Source: Aphrophora alni
Lineage: Eukaryota > Arthropoda > Insecta > Hemiptera > Aphrophoridae
DNA length: 64,000 nucleotides
Direction of reading: 5' to 3'
Assembly: GCA_963513935.1 (NCBI GenBank)
Contig: OY740765.1
Location: 151,305,830-151,369,829, forward strand
Below the pieces are notes generated by a model, which was given only the letters and a program-made list of their open reading frames with translations, had not been told where the DNA came from and made no database searches. The position numbers were made by a program, and so were the translations under genes. Positions 1 through 10,933 of the stretch are shown one piece after another (positions within the stretch are counted from its first letter, which is position 1; each line of letters opens with the position of its first letter).

Positions 1-116
1 TTTCAAGGACAAAGTTTAGTCTTGCATCACTGAAGATAGAGCGGACCCGTTTGAAGAAAAAAACGTAATAGTTTTGAGAATTTTTGTTCACTTTTTATTG
101 TATCAAATACAACATA

Positions 117-1141
117 CTGTCCGCGAGAGTAAAGAAGTCCCCTCAGCCAGGACGGTATGCACCAGTGTGTTGATGTAACCGCACGTTATTTGCAGGCGCT
201 CGGCTTGAGGGCTGGGCTCCACGCTGTCCTAACATTTCGTGTCGCAGGGAGTTTTATTTCTGCTAATATGGCATCCCTGTACAAAGGCTGTTGAGTGACC
301 CATCGCAGATGCAATTATAGTTGTGGAACGGTCGGAGTGAGGCAGAGATTCGGTCAACTGGCATTAATCGGCTCAGCTTGCCCGGGCCCGGTTACTATTG
401 TTGTGACATCCTTACTGACCTGCGGGGAAACAACAGGCACTGACTCATAATGTATTTGTCCAGTACAAATATTTATCTTAGACAATTTGTAATAACTGAC
501 AAAAACAAATATCACTACGACTTTTGACGTAAAATGCTGTGAATTTTAATATAAAATCTCAAATAAATCGGTTTATTTTTGCTTATACAAGCATATACAA
601 CAAATATTGTTATTGACAAAACTGAAAAATTATTATTAATTTATTTGGGATTAATAAATGTAGTCTCTCCAACCATAAACGCTTGTTTTGCCAACTTTAT
701 GTTAGTTGGTGTCCAAGCCTTTTTTACAGTGTGGCCGGCAGCACACCAAGTTTCATCCAAGTAGAAATTGTTTTTTGTTGCTCTCTATACTCCTTTATTT
801 TGATTAGGTATTGTCTTCTCCATTGCACTATGTCTTCCCTTTCAATAAGGATCGACCTGCGTTGCCTTTTCACAAACTTAAAGCCTAGATCGTTCATAAG
901 TTTTCTCGTTGTACGAGCACTTACGTTTGGAAGATCGGCATCAGCGTTTATCATTGCAGTGATCTAACACAATTAAATAGATACAATGAAGGAAAATGTC
1001 ACTTCGCCATTTTACATGTTTTGCGACAGTTAATGTGAGCGCAGAATGTCGTGAGCGACGGAGCGTGGCGCCAACTCAAGTAAGCGCCTGCAATTTTCAG
1101 ATAGACCAGAGCTCAGGGGAATTCTTTACTCTCGCGGACAG
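117..1141 (-). mobile_element. Tc1/mariner-type (IS630-like) DNA transposon, degraded
   Basis: The two ends are inverted copies: CTGTCCGCGAGAGTAAAGAA at the left and its complement at the right end. Weaker inverted similarity continues inward for roughly 150 bp; for example, gcaggcgct, cttgag and ccacgct recur in order. A TA dinucleotide flanks each end (115-116 and 1142-1143), which is the target duplication expected of the Tc1/mariner superfamily. A transposase fragment of matching type lies inside on the minus strand. At about 1.0 kb with a broken ORF, it is a dead or internally deleted copy. Confidence 0.8.
680..954 (-). pseudogene. DDE transposase fragment (IS630/Tc1-type)
   Basis: The minus-strand frame from 954 reads a helix-turn-helix tail (NVSARTTRKLMNDLGFKF) followed by RSILIEREDIVQWRRQYL, typical of arthropod IS630-like transposases just before the first catalytic Asp. 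A single frameshift near 760 then breaks the frame. In the next frame the classic catalytic block YLDETW, followed by AGHT, can be read. So the first catalytic Asp (in the LDET motif) is still encoded but out of frame. The rest of the DDE domain (second Asp and last acidic residue) is missing. It lies between the inverted repeats of the 117-1141 element. The family assignment is from recognised motifs, not a search. Confidence 0.75.
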
Positions 1142-1364
1142 TACAGAAAGTGATCACCGTGCTCGGATTCAATATATTTTAAATATTTTAACGATTTTCA
1201 GGATATTAGACATGAAAAATTTTAATAACGACATTTTAAAACGGTTAAATAATAAAATTAAAGATTTTTTGGTATACACTGGAAACTAATAGTTTATAGC
1301 AATCTGCAAAATTTAGTATCGATTTCTCATTCCAAAATTGACATCGATTTTTTTTTAGAAAACG

Positions 1365-1459
1365 AAGCTTTTTTTGAGATAAAGAAGCTCTTTATCTCAA
1401 AAAGAAGCTCTTTATTATCTCTTTGAAGTTTTAATAAAGAGATAAGTTTATTAAAACTT
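1365..1459. repeat. Two adjacent short hairpins
   Basis: GAGATAAAGAAGCTCTTTATC sits in an inverted repeat of about 20 bp per arm with almost no loop. Immediately downstream, aagttttaataaa (1426-1438) pairs with tttattaaaactt (1447-1459) around an 8-base loop. These are simple AT-rich foldbacks. No gene or terminator is implied. Confidence 0.6.
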
Positions 1460-1526
1460 TTTTCTTTATTTTGACGTCCAGAATCATTTCCCATACCCTG
1501 AAAATTTTGTAAATTTTTCTTTAGTA

Positions 1527-2493
1527 TACAGAGTGTCCATTACTCGACCCAAACTGACTGGTAGGACAAAATATACAAGAAATGTCATATAACATACGGT
1601 ACTATTTTGCTTAAATTTCCGTCTATCAGCCATTTTTTTGTTTACCGAAAATGTTATAACTTTATAAATAAATTGGATATTGAGTTCAGATTTGGAATTG
1701 AGTATCAAATTCTAAGAATTTATTTCGTATATTTCCAAAATGGCTACCGTTAAAAATTTTTGTCGTTCAATATGTCTAAAACCGTTAACTTTGTTATAAA
1801 AACTTGTTATTGAAATCTTTCAATTTAGATAGAGTGGTGTTTCTATGTAACATTTTGTTAATATTGTTTTTCGTTCAATGTAGGCCTAAAAGAACTACTG
1901 TAATATTACAAATAAAAAGTAGAGTACCTAGCTGTTTTGGTGGGATTTAATTTAATTACTAAGTTTATGTAATTGAAATTAGATGGATGGATTTTGTTAT
2001 TGTTATTAAAAAATTAACAAAATTCAAAAATATTTTGGTTTTAGCCTAATCTTAGGTGTTGTAGACAATTACCATGAATTTATGTTTTCGGCTTTTATCG
2101 ATAAAATTGGTTATTTTCAAGGTACAGAAAAAATACAGATAATTTTACTTATCATTTAAAAGAATTTGTTTTTGTATATTTTTTATAAAGTTAACGGTTT
2201 TTGAGATATTCGACGTTAAGTATTGTAAACAGCAGCCGTTTTGAAAATAGTTTTATTTTTGGAATACGTTTAAAGTCAAATAAAAAAGCGTATACTAAAT
2301 CTGAACTCAATGTCCTATCCATTTCCAAAGTTATAACGTTATTTTTTGTAAAAAAAAACATATTGGCGGGATAGACAGAAAATTAAGTAAGATCTGATAG
2401 AATAGATGATTTGTTATATATCATTTCTTTTACATTTTATTGTACTCAATCACCTAATGAAATTTGGTCGATTAATTTTTGGACACTCTGTAG
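1527..2493. mobile_element. Long-inverted-repeat (foldback-type) non-autonomous element
   Basis: TACAGAGTGTCCA at 1527 is mirrored by tggacactctgta at 2481-2493. The two halves stay recognisably complementary far inward: the GTCTATC, GTTATAACTTT and ATTGAGTTCAGATTT blocks appear in both arms in mirrored order. The inner region carries words such as gttaacggtttttgagatat, which recur near the right end of the window (62784 onward). No coding capacity is seen. The ends could be read as CAGAGTGTCC flanked by TA, which would fit a TA target duplication. Confidence 0.7.
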
Positions 2494-3165
2494 AAATAGT
2501 TGAGATGGATTATAGTGGAAATTTCCGTTTTGAAGTTCTCCGTGTATTAAATGGTTTTATGAAAATTATGTTTCTCTGTGCAGTGATATGCAACCTAAAG
2601 GTGAGTATCCTCTTGTTGTTTAATGATAAAATAAGGAAGGAAATGAAATTAAATAAAACTTTTAACCCTGAAATACACTAATTGCATCAGGGTTAGAAAA
2701 GTTTTGGTTAAGAGAAAAAAAAATATTGAAAATTGGTATATGCGCATTTTGGCTCATTTTTTGAAACTTAAAAAAAAAAAAAATCAATAATTAAAAATTT
2801 GAAGTTATTTGTTAATAGAAAAACACATATTTTTCAAAATTGGATCTACAATTTTTGATTAAATTTAGCTTAAATAGAGTTCCAAGTACCGCTACAAAAC
2901 GTATTTGTCGTCGTCTTTCCAGAAATTTCATTTCGTGAGTCATCGGTAAAAAAAATTGCTACACATATAATCGGTCATGGAGCTGCTATAAAAGATGTAA
3001 TTTCTCAAAATCAGCTGCACCAATTTCAATCAAATTTAAGTGAAATATGAAAATTAATGACCCAAATCAGTCTTAGTAGGTTAATGCAATGTTTGTGTAC
3101 AGGTATTTACTTACCAAGTATCCGAAGGTAAATTAGGAGTCGTTAACATATTCGAACTGACTGAT
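2494..3165. other. AT-rich spacer, nothing recognised
   Basis: Homopolymer-rich AT sequence. The 91-codon ORF that runs across 2406-2681 overlaps the end of the preceding element and shows no domain. Confidence 0.5.
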
Positions 3166-3169
3166 CTTC

Positions 3170-3690
3170 ACGTTTCATAGTCTCAGTAAACAAAAAAAAT
3201 AGTGATTTTCGACACAAAGTCCGTCCATTATCGTCTGTACGTAACCATGAAAGCGGTCGCAAAATGTAACATAGTTTGAAATTTGGTATAGAGGACTGTA
3301 GTGTGCTAGTATAGAACCCTATTTAAAATTTAAAGAATCTAATTGAAAATGACAAAATTATTGTGTTATTCAACGTATAACGCACTAAATTAATTTGTTT
3401 TCTATTCTTTTTTTGATATTGGTATATTTAACATTGACACGAACGTAACAATTGGAGACCTCTTCACATATTAGGCTCGCAAGCGAAGCGAGTGGCGGAC
3501 TTTTGAAAATGTACCACACATCTACGAGACCCGTTTTGACTTAGACTACATCAAGAAAGTAGTGATATACGCAGTTACGAGGTCAGGAAACCTGTGTAAA
3601 AACTGTTTTAAACAAACTTACTCTACTTGATAATACCCCCCCCCCCCGTTTTACCAATACAACATTAGGTGTAAAGGAACGTCACAATAT
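3170..3690 (+). repeat. Dispersed repeat family A, copy 1 (partial)
   Basis: Shares ordered words with seven other places in the window: 'cgtctgtacgtaacc', 'gaaatttggtatagaggact', 'tagaaccctattta', the GC-richer 'gctcgcaagcgaagcgagtgg' segment, and 'gtgatatacgcagttacgag'. The family has inverted termini (see copy 8), so it is a DNA-transposon-derived non-autonomous repeat. The right end here fades into a C-run near 3642. Confidence 0.65.
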
Positions 3691-4002
3691 ATAACTCTTT
3701 TGTTAGAAAAGGTTGGCAATAGACTTTTTTTTACAATTTAGTTACTATTTGTCATCCGAGTATGAGAGGTACTTTCATCTGTGTGGATTTAGATAAATAA
3801 AAATATGGTCAGTCCTGTTAAGGGAAAGAGAATCAATAAAGAAATTCACGAAGGAATGTTTATCGAACCAATCAATCACCTTTTTTAAATGACAGAGCGG
3901 AGTTTCATAGATATTTTTCTAAACTAAATAATAACAATGGTAGACAGTTTGGGTTTGGTATCACCTAGCATCCGAATTTTCTTAGAAGATGGGGAAACAT
4001 AC

Positions 4003-4797
4003 TAGTGATGTGTGAGTTCGAATTAAAACACTCGGTGAGTCCGAGTATCAAAATCCACGGAGCATTCCGAGTATTTAAATCATCGGTTTCGTATTAAAAT
4101 ATTCGGACGAAATCCTCGTAACTAGGAACAAGGAGGAGGTAATATGCGAGTATGAATTAGAAATAAAATCCTCGGACAACGATATTCGTTAGTGTTGTGT
4201 CAATTCCAAACAAAATGCTCGTTGTTTCTACTTTGGTTATACAGTATTAGTTTCTAAGCTGATTTCTCACTACACATTAACTAAACATTAAGATTTTGAG
4301 TTAAAATGATTTAGATTGGTTAAGAAGTTCAATTTAAAATAATAATATTCATTTATTTCCACATTAACAAAAAGTAAATTAAATTATTATTTAATTGTTA
4401 TTATTTATATTTAAATAAATATTAATAGGTTACCATCTTTTTAAAAAATATAGTAAATTAACTTATTTTAAATAACAACTAAATTATTAATGTTGGTAAT
4501 AATTGTACTAACGTTAAATTACTGGATTTGTGTCGAGGCAGGATAACATTTAATTACGTATTACAAGTGTCAATCACATATTGTTAAAAAAAATAAATAC
4601 TTGGTGTATCAGTCTAACAGATAGAACGCAAAAGTGTAGTTTTATCTAAAATGATCTGATTGGTAAAGCTGAGTTCGAATCCGATGCGCAAAATCATTCT
4701 GCGCAGATACTCGATTTCGAAATAATAATACGAGTATTGAAATCATTTGAAACCGAGTAATGCAAGTATCCATTTCATCCGAGTATCAGCATCGCTA
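4003..4797 (+). mobile_element. hAT-like non-autonomous element (MITE), full copy
   Basis: The element begins TAGTGATGTG and ends CATCGCTA, so its termini are short imperfect inverted repeats (TAGYGATG). It is flanked by an exact 8-bp direct duplication, AAACATAC, at 3995-4002 and 4798-4805. An 8-bp target duplication and a terminus of this form fit the hAT superfamily. The interior is made of many diverged tgagtccgagtatc / attcgga words and has no transposase ORF. It contains 'gagttcgaatccgatg' near 4671, resembling a tRNA B box, but I see no convincing tRNA fold. A shorter, inverted copy lies at 38395-38695. Confidence 0.8.
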
Positions 4798-4805
4798 AAA
4801 CATAC

Positions 4806-6229
4806 TGTAACTAAATAGAGGGTTCCCAAAAGGTCAGTGCTCTGCAGGCCATAAATTGTGAAGAGTTGAAAGGGTTGACAGCTAGAAAAACTATTCTAAA
4901 GTCAGTCAGTGACCCCAAGAAGTCAAATAAAGCATTCAAAAGTTCAATGCCTTCAACCGAAATTATTTGAAAAGGACCAATGAAAGGAATTGCATCATTT
5001 CTAAAGTAACGTAAAATATTTAAAATAAGCCAATGAAGGCAGAATCGGAATAAAGCAGTTTGAAAATAAAAAATATAAATAAGGGTAGAAGAGAAGCGCA
5101 AGGGGTCTTTTTGTTGCAAAACTTATTGAAGAAGGTTGTTCCGGAGAAAGTGTTTCTCATAGTACCAAAAAGAAAAATGTTGTGAAAGATAATCCGAAAT
5201 CAACCGTCGAAATTAAATAGTAACTGCGTCGTTTGTACAAGTATTTAATAATAATCTTCAAAGTATAATTAAAAGATAATCGTCGTTTATAAGTTAAAAA
5301 GAGTCGTCGTCATAAAATTGTGTGAGTAATAGCGTCGTTCTACAAGTGTTTGAACAGGAATAATCATCGAATAAATTAAAAAGTAATCGTCGTCACAAAA
5401 GGGTGAGAAAATAAAAATGTACGAAGAAAAGAAGATTCGTCGAAAATATTAAGGCAAATCAATCCATCTACTGGCAGTCCACCACGTTCAAGGAACCGGG
5501 AACATTGGAACTGTAATAGAACTTCAGAGTCGATAAGTAAAAATTAATGAACAATTTCAATTAAACAAACTACCACCAAATTCTATTTTATATTAAATAA
5601 ATTATAGTCACCAAAGAACCTAACGAACCCGTAAAGAGAAAGTAAATTAAATAAATAAATAATAAATTTTAGTTAGCCGGAGCATTTTATCAAAATAATT
5701 CAAAGTAAAAAATAAAAATAAAAATTCTGATGCACTTTTATTTCTTTATTTTAGATTAAGACATTGTAAAATAAGTAACTTGTATTTATCTATGTACTTG
5801 GAATAAGTAGTAGATTAAGATGTTAATTGTATAATTATTAAGTGCCATCAAGTTTGAAAGGTAATTGTTTTTATTGTAAATGATTTTAAATTTAATTTTG
5901 CAATTAAAGAAAAAGTTAAAATCTACTTGTTTCAAAGTTATTTATCTTGTTAACATTGGCACGAATAACGTGCGTATAATAAAGTCATAGTAAGATTTGT
6001 TATAATACATATGCAAAGGAATATAATCCCAACAATTTGGCAACCTGTGATTTTGGATACAGACCTTATAAAAGATATCTAGAGTTAATTGAATAAGTGT
6101 AACAATAAACTTTTTTTTGTGTGTAAAATAATAGGTTAAATTAATAAAAGTAAAAGGATTATGTAATTTGAGTGAATCAAATAAAATGTACTTATTCAAT
6201 CAGAGAGTATCATTTTATTCCAGCCGACA
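4806..6229. other. AT-rich spacer with diffuse tcgtcg words
   Basis: Between about 5160 and 5460 the words 'aatcgtcgt' and 'agcgtcgt' recur irregularly, perhaps a very old tandem repeat. No ORF with recognisable sequence is present; the 102-codon minus-strand ORF at 4811-5119 shows no domain I recognise. Confidence 0.4.
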
Positions 6230-6400
6230 AAAAGAACAATTAGTCTAAATATCAATTAAAAGAACAATTATATTTGATTTAATTATTTTGTTTAGTATAA
6301 TTTATTTCACCGACAAGAACATTATTTGAGAAATTTCAATTGAAAGAACGATTATATTTGATTTAATTACTTTATATAGTATAATTTATTTTTCCGACTA
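6230..6400. repeat. Diverged tandem duplication, about 100-bp unit
   Basis: The run 'aattatatttgatttaatta...agtataatttattt...ccgac' occurs twice in direct orientation (about 6264-6315 and 6350-6400), preceded each time by a 'caattgaaag'/'caattaaaag' word. This is a simple local duplication. Confidence 0.6.
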
Positions 6401-6419
6401 AAAGAGAGATTACATAATA

Positions 6420-7290
6420 ATTACGTACATCGTTTGACCTTTAATCTCAATAATTATGTCAAATTTCCCATAGAGATACTGATGTTTATTTAAAGTCATC
6501 ACAGTTCGTCTTCTTCTTCTTCTTGCTGCTAACTAGTCTTATGTGATTAATGGTTTAAAAACTATGATTGATAGTGGTGAAAGTGGTGGTGGTGATGATG
6601 TAGATGTGTTAAGTGTTTACAGCAGTTTACAAATAATATTTGAGTATATAAGATTTGAGACAGTTACGTCTGTATGTTCACAATTTAAATTGCAAATTGT
6701 AAAAGAACAAGTGTTTCTTTTAATGATTTAATTACGTTAGTTATAGTTGTTTTGACAGTACGGATTTAAGCAATAGTGTATTTACTTCTGAAGCCATTCA
6801 GACTATAGTAAAAATGATTATGTCTTCAATTCAGCAAAATAATAAAAAAAACATGTTAAAAACAAAACAATAATTATGAACGTAAACGTAAAGAATTAAA
6901 TAGTTCAGAAAATGATGATGATGATGATGATGATGTTGATGATGATGAGTTTGATCAATTAAAACTTAAGAGAAATTCTATAATCATTAAAAAGTTTATT
7001 GAATATAAATTCAAAAAATAATAGAAAAAAATAGAAAACTCATGGAGAAACGAGTACTCATTTACATAATATATAACTAACTTATATGAATGGACCAGAG
7101 AAACAATAATGGACTAAAGTATTTTGAAAAGCTTATTTTATACTTAAAAAGAAGAAGAAAGAAGATGATAGTATCTATGATAGTCTAGTTGAGTAGATAA
7201 ATAGCATAGCGTCAACTGAGAATGTAGACATTCAATCTCGCAAAAAAAGTGCTCAGGGTTATTCATGGTAATTTATTATTTTCAGATTAA
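6420..7290. other. Flank of the polymerase remnant; low-complexity and short unrecognised ORF
   Basis: A 62-codon ORF (6543-6731) and a GAT/GAC-rich acidic-coding run at about 6914-6950 lie just upstream of the polymerase remnant and share its codon style. They may be pieces of another gene of the same element, but nothing in them is recognisable. Confidence 0.3.
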
Positions 7291-7982
7291 ATGGCTAGTA
7301 AAAAAAGAAAAATAAGCAATGTAGAGGATACATCAGAAGAAAATGTGTGTAGAAAACGTGTGAAATTAGAAATAAATGCATTGACTATGGAGAATTTTAT
7401 GTTTTAGAAAATGCTTTCAAAGGTATTTTTTTTTTGAAAACATTAAATTTAAAAAATAATCTAAATGAAATTAAAGATGTTTGTGTATTGTTGAAATATT
7501 ATAAAAATACAATTAAAAATGTCATTCATAGAAGTTTAGAAAATCATGAAGCACTAAAATTCAATATTGTTATATAATGTGTTTATACAAAACCAGTTAC
7601 GAAATAATTTCAAGACAGATCATTAAAAACAAAAAAACATAATTGTATATAGGTCGTCAAACTTAGATGTGATTTTAGTATCAATAAACAACAAGATTTG
7701 TCAAGAAGGTAAAGGGATTGGGGGACGTTGTATTCGGTTGATGGAATTTTATTACGCTTTAGTAGATATGGTCCACTGAGAGGTAATTCGTACTTACCTT
7801 TTGTATTAAGAATAAAAAAGCTGTGATCAATGTTAAAAATGTAAATGACAATTATCGTTTTAAATGGGTTCTTCTAAGTCGTTACATTCAAAAAGATCCA
7901 GAGATATTAAACTACAAATATTACGAGTTAGTACATAAATTTAATTTTGTTGAAATTTATTTTCCGACTCATCGACAGATCG

Positions 7983-7984
<2 letters not shown>

Positions 7985-8031
<47 letters not shown>
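7985..8031 (+). repeat. Poly-A run of 47 bases inside the polymerase remnant
   Basis: An uninterrupted A tract lies where the family normally has ordinary coding sequence between the segments ending THRQID and YGW. It produces an artificial poly-lysine stretch in the local ORF. It could be the tail of a deleted retroposon, replication slippage, or a homopolymer assembly error. Confidence 0.85.
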
Positions 8032-8033
<2 letters not shown>

Positions 8034-8133
8034 AATCAATCATTGTATATGGATGGTATTAATAACGAAACATAGTGTTATCCTCTTAGAGTATGTGAGA
8101 TTGAAAAAGAGAAACATTTTGATTTAGTGATTT

Positions 8134-8540
8134 GAGTGTGTGTATTTAGTATATAAATAAATATTTAGGAATTAAGTTTTTGAATAAATTAAATTTAGTA
8201 AGTTCTGTTGTTTTAAATATCCTGGAGTAGATCTAATAGGAAGCTACTTATTCTTTTGTTGTAATTTGTAGCCTTATGTAAGTTTATTGTTTATTTTGCT
8301 GGGTTCGGTCGGCTGCTGTTTTGTCAATTTCTAGCCAATGAAAATTAATTTTATAATGTTATTTTTCTTTTTTATGTGTATTTCATGTTTAATCTAGATT
8401 TAGTATACATTCATTTATAAGTTTTAAACATAATAAAGCCCTTAACAGGTTTATAACCTCGGGGCAGTTTTGTATTTATTTGTAGTTTGTAGTTTGTATA
8501 TATTTCTTTTCAATAAATTTCAATAAAAAAAAAAAATTGT
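8134..8540 (+). mobile_element. Poly-A-tailed insertion in the polymerase remnant
   Basis: Polymerase-like coding sequence stops at about 8125 and resumes at about 8540 (LLITNENRIS). The intervening roughly 400 bp is unrelated and ends with a polyadenylation-like AATAAA shortly before a run of A residues (about 8525-8537). That is the form of a retroposed transcript or SINE. No clean target-site duplication could be read, and its left edge is approximate. No source gene is recognised. Confidence 0.5.
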
Positions 8541-9690
8541 TAATAACAAATGAAAACAGAATAAGTTATTCATGTTATATAATTTTTTTTGATTAGTCAG
8601 TTCATAGATAAATAAAAATGAACATAAAAAAGCTATTTGTAAACGGTGTTTTACTGTTTACCAAGGTAGAAACCATAATAATAAATTAAAAGATCATATA
8701 AAAACTTATATTCTTAATAAACCAGTAAGAGCAGTAATGGCCGAATATCAATCAAACAACGATTATGATTCAGTGTCTACGTTGAAATTTAAAAATTGTC
8801 ATTATACTTTAAGTGTTCCCATTGTTATGTATGCAAATTTTGAATTTTTACTGATAGCAAAAAATGAAAAATTATGGAATTATACTTTTGTCAACGATAC
8901 TCACAAACCAATGGGTTTTTGTGCATATATTGTATTTGATGAAAATTTATTACCTAAAGATCTGGTCGATAAATTACCTAAGGAAACGTTTATTTACAGA
9001 GGTGAAAATGCTGATACGAAATTTTTGTCCTAGTAATTGAAGATGCTGATTTAATTGGTGAATTGTTGTTTAATAAAGATAAGAAGAAACCTATGTTACC
9101 TTTCACTAAAGAAGAAACTTGTAAATTTAAAACTACGATTCATTGTGAAATTTGTAATAGATTATTTACAGCGTTAAATCGTCGTGTACGTGATCATTGT
9201 CATTTAACAGGACAATTCCGATCAGTTCTATGTAACGATTGTAATTTAAAAAGAAAAAAATCAAAATTATTTACCAATATTTATACACGGTAGTTCCAAT
9301 TATGATTCACACTTTATAATAAAACAATTGGGTTGCGATTCACAACGCATTGGTATCATACCGAATTCAAAAGAAAAATATATTTCATTTTCAAAAAAAA
9401 AAAAACAAAAAAAAAACAGATTATGGTATAACTTTAAGATTTGTTGACACATTCAAATTTTTTAAGCACTAGTTTAAGTTCTTTAGCCAGTTACTTAACA
9501 GTCGATCAGTTTCGTCATATTAAAAAATTCTTTTTAGATAAAGATTTACCGTTTGTGACAAGAAAAGGTGTATATCCTTATGAATACACTAGTTCTTGGG
9601 ACAAGCTAGATGAATTGGAACTACCGTCAAAAGATTGTTTTCATTTTCATTACTGTTGAGACCGATGGTTCTTGGTGGAATTCCATGTTT

Positions 9691-9886
9691 AAAGATAATA
9701 AAACACAATTTTTTTATTTTGTACTATCCACTTTTTATTAGTCTAGCCGACCAATGGTTTCGCCTGCTAAGGCATTGACGAGGCTGTATAACAGACCATC
9801 AATGCCTTAGCAGGCGAAACCATTGGTCGGCTAGACTAATAAAAAATGGATAGTACAAAATAAAAAAATTGTGTTTTATTATCTTT
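9691..9886. repeat. Near-perfect palindrome, 88-bp arms with a 20-bp loop
   Basis: The left arm 9691-9778 and right arm 9799-9886 are reverse complements with one mismatch (c at left versus t in the complement of the right, within 'ccacttttta'). The 20-bp loop is 9779-9798. It interrupts the polymerase remnant: coding-like sequence ends near 9650 and resumes near 9905 (SDISDEDY). The near identity of the arms, against heavy decay of the host pseudogene, implies a recent insertion or arm homogenisation. No flanking duplication is certain and there is no coding capacity. Confidence 0.9.
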
Positions 9887-10933
9887 AGTTTGTTTTCACA
9901 ACAGTTTACAAGACTCTGACATTAGTGATGAGGATTATTTATTTGCAAACAATGTATGGAATCATTTTAAATGTGTAACATTAAGAGATTAATAGCAATG
10001 TATACCTAAAAAATGATGTGTTATTGTTAAGTGGTATTTTTGAAAACTTTAGAACATTGTGTATTGACAACTATAGCTTAGACTGTGCTCATTTTCTCAC
10101 ACTGCCAAGTTTTACATTCGATGCTATGCTAAAGTTTACGAATTTTGAACTTGAGCTGTTGACCGATTATGATAAATATTTATTTATAGAAATAGGAATA
10201 AAAGGTGGCATAACATTATGTGTTAAACGCTATGCAAAAGCTAAAAATCCCTATATAGAAAGTCATTACAATGCAGATGAACCCACCTCATACCTATTGT
10301 ACATTGATTGTTATAATCTTTATTTTTGTGCAATGTGTAAACCTATGCCAAAAGATGATTTTAGATGGATAAAAAAAATTGGAAATTTTGATATCATGTA
10401 GGTAGTGGATGATGCATCAGAAGGTTATATACTTGAAGTAGATGTAGAATACCCCCCCCCCCATTAAATATCATGATGATCATAATGAATTTCCTTTTCT
10501 TGCTGAAAATAAATGTCCACCGAATAAATTTTTTTAAACTATTTTAGAAGACAAATCCAATTGCGTTGTGCATTATGTCATTTAAAAACAAGCAATTAAA
10601 AATGGATTTATTTTAAAAAAGATACATAGAATTTTAAAATTTATTCAGGAAGCCCTACACTACATTCAATACTGAAAATTGTCAAAAAATTCTTTTGAAG
10701 AAGAGTTCTATAAACTCTTAAATAATGTAATGTTTGACAAAACTATAGAATATATTAGAAAATGACAAATAATAGAACTAGTGAACAAAGAAAAAAAGAC
10801 TAAATTAATTTGTAAGCCTACATATATTGAATCAATCATTTACAATCACAATTTATGTGCCGTACGTAGTGCTAAAGAGTCTGTAGTATTTAATAAGCCT
10901 ATTTATGTAGGGTTTAGTGTTGAGTAAATCATT

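Larger units (their letters stand above)
7291..10930 (+). pseudogene. Protein-primed family-B DNA polymerase remnant, Polinton/adintovirus-like
   Basis: A set of plus-strand frames reads in order as the large polymerase gene found in Polintons, adintoviruses and related arthropod insertions. The ATG at 7291 opens a lysine-rich start and stops at 7405-7407. The N-terminal domain follows, with KKAVINVKN near 7815 and YPLRVC...HFDL near 8066-8120. A Cys/His finger lies near 8630. The exonuclease-I-like motif reads YANFE (the usual Asp is Asn). Next come a CxxC...RDHCHLTG finger (9145-9215), SNYDSHF near 9300, FVTRKGVYPYEY (9553), GIKGGI...KRYAKA (10200), a polymerase motif A region (YIDCYNLY, catalytic Asp kept) and a motif B-like NNVMFDKT near 10720. 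The readable homology ends near IYVGF (10900), so the motif C (YxDTD) region is absent. Many stops and frameshifts, a poly-A tract and two insertions break it; it cannot be functional. Family assignment is by motif recognition. Confidence 0.8.

Noticed and set aside
724..967. Plus-strand ORFs at 579-764 and 683-967 as genes
   Set aside because: They lie antisense to the recognisable transposase fragment and show no domain.
4590..4700. Functional tRNA gene
   Set aside because: A B-box-like word exists but acceptor, D and anticodon arms do not pair convincingly, and the segment is internal to a MITE.
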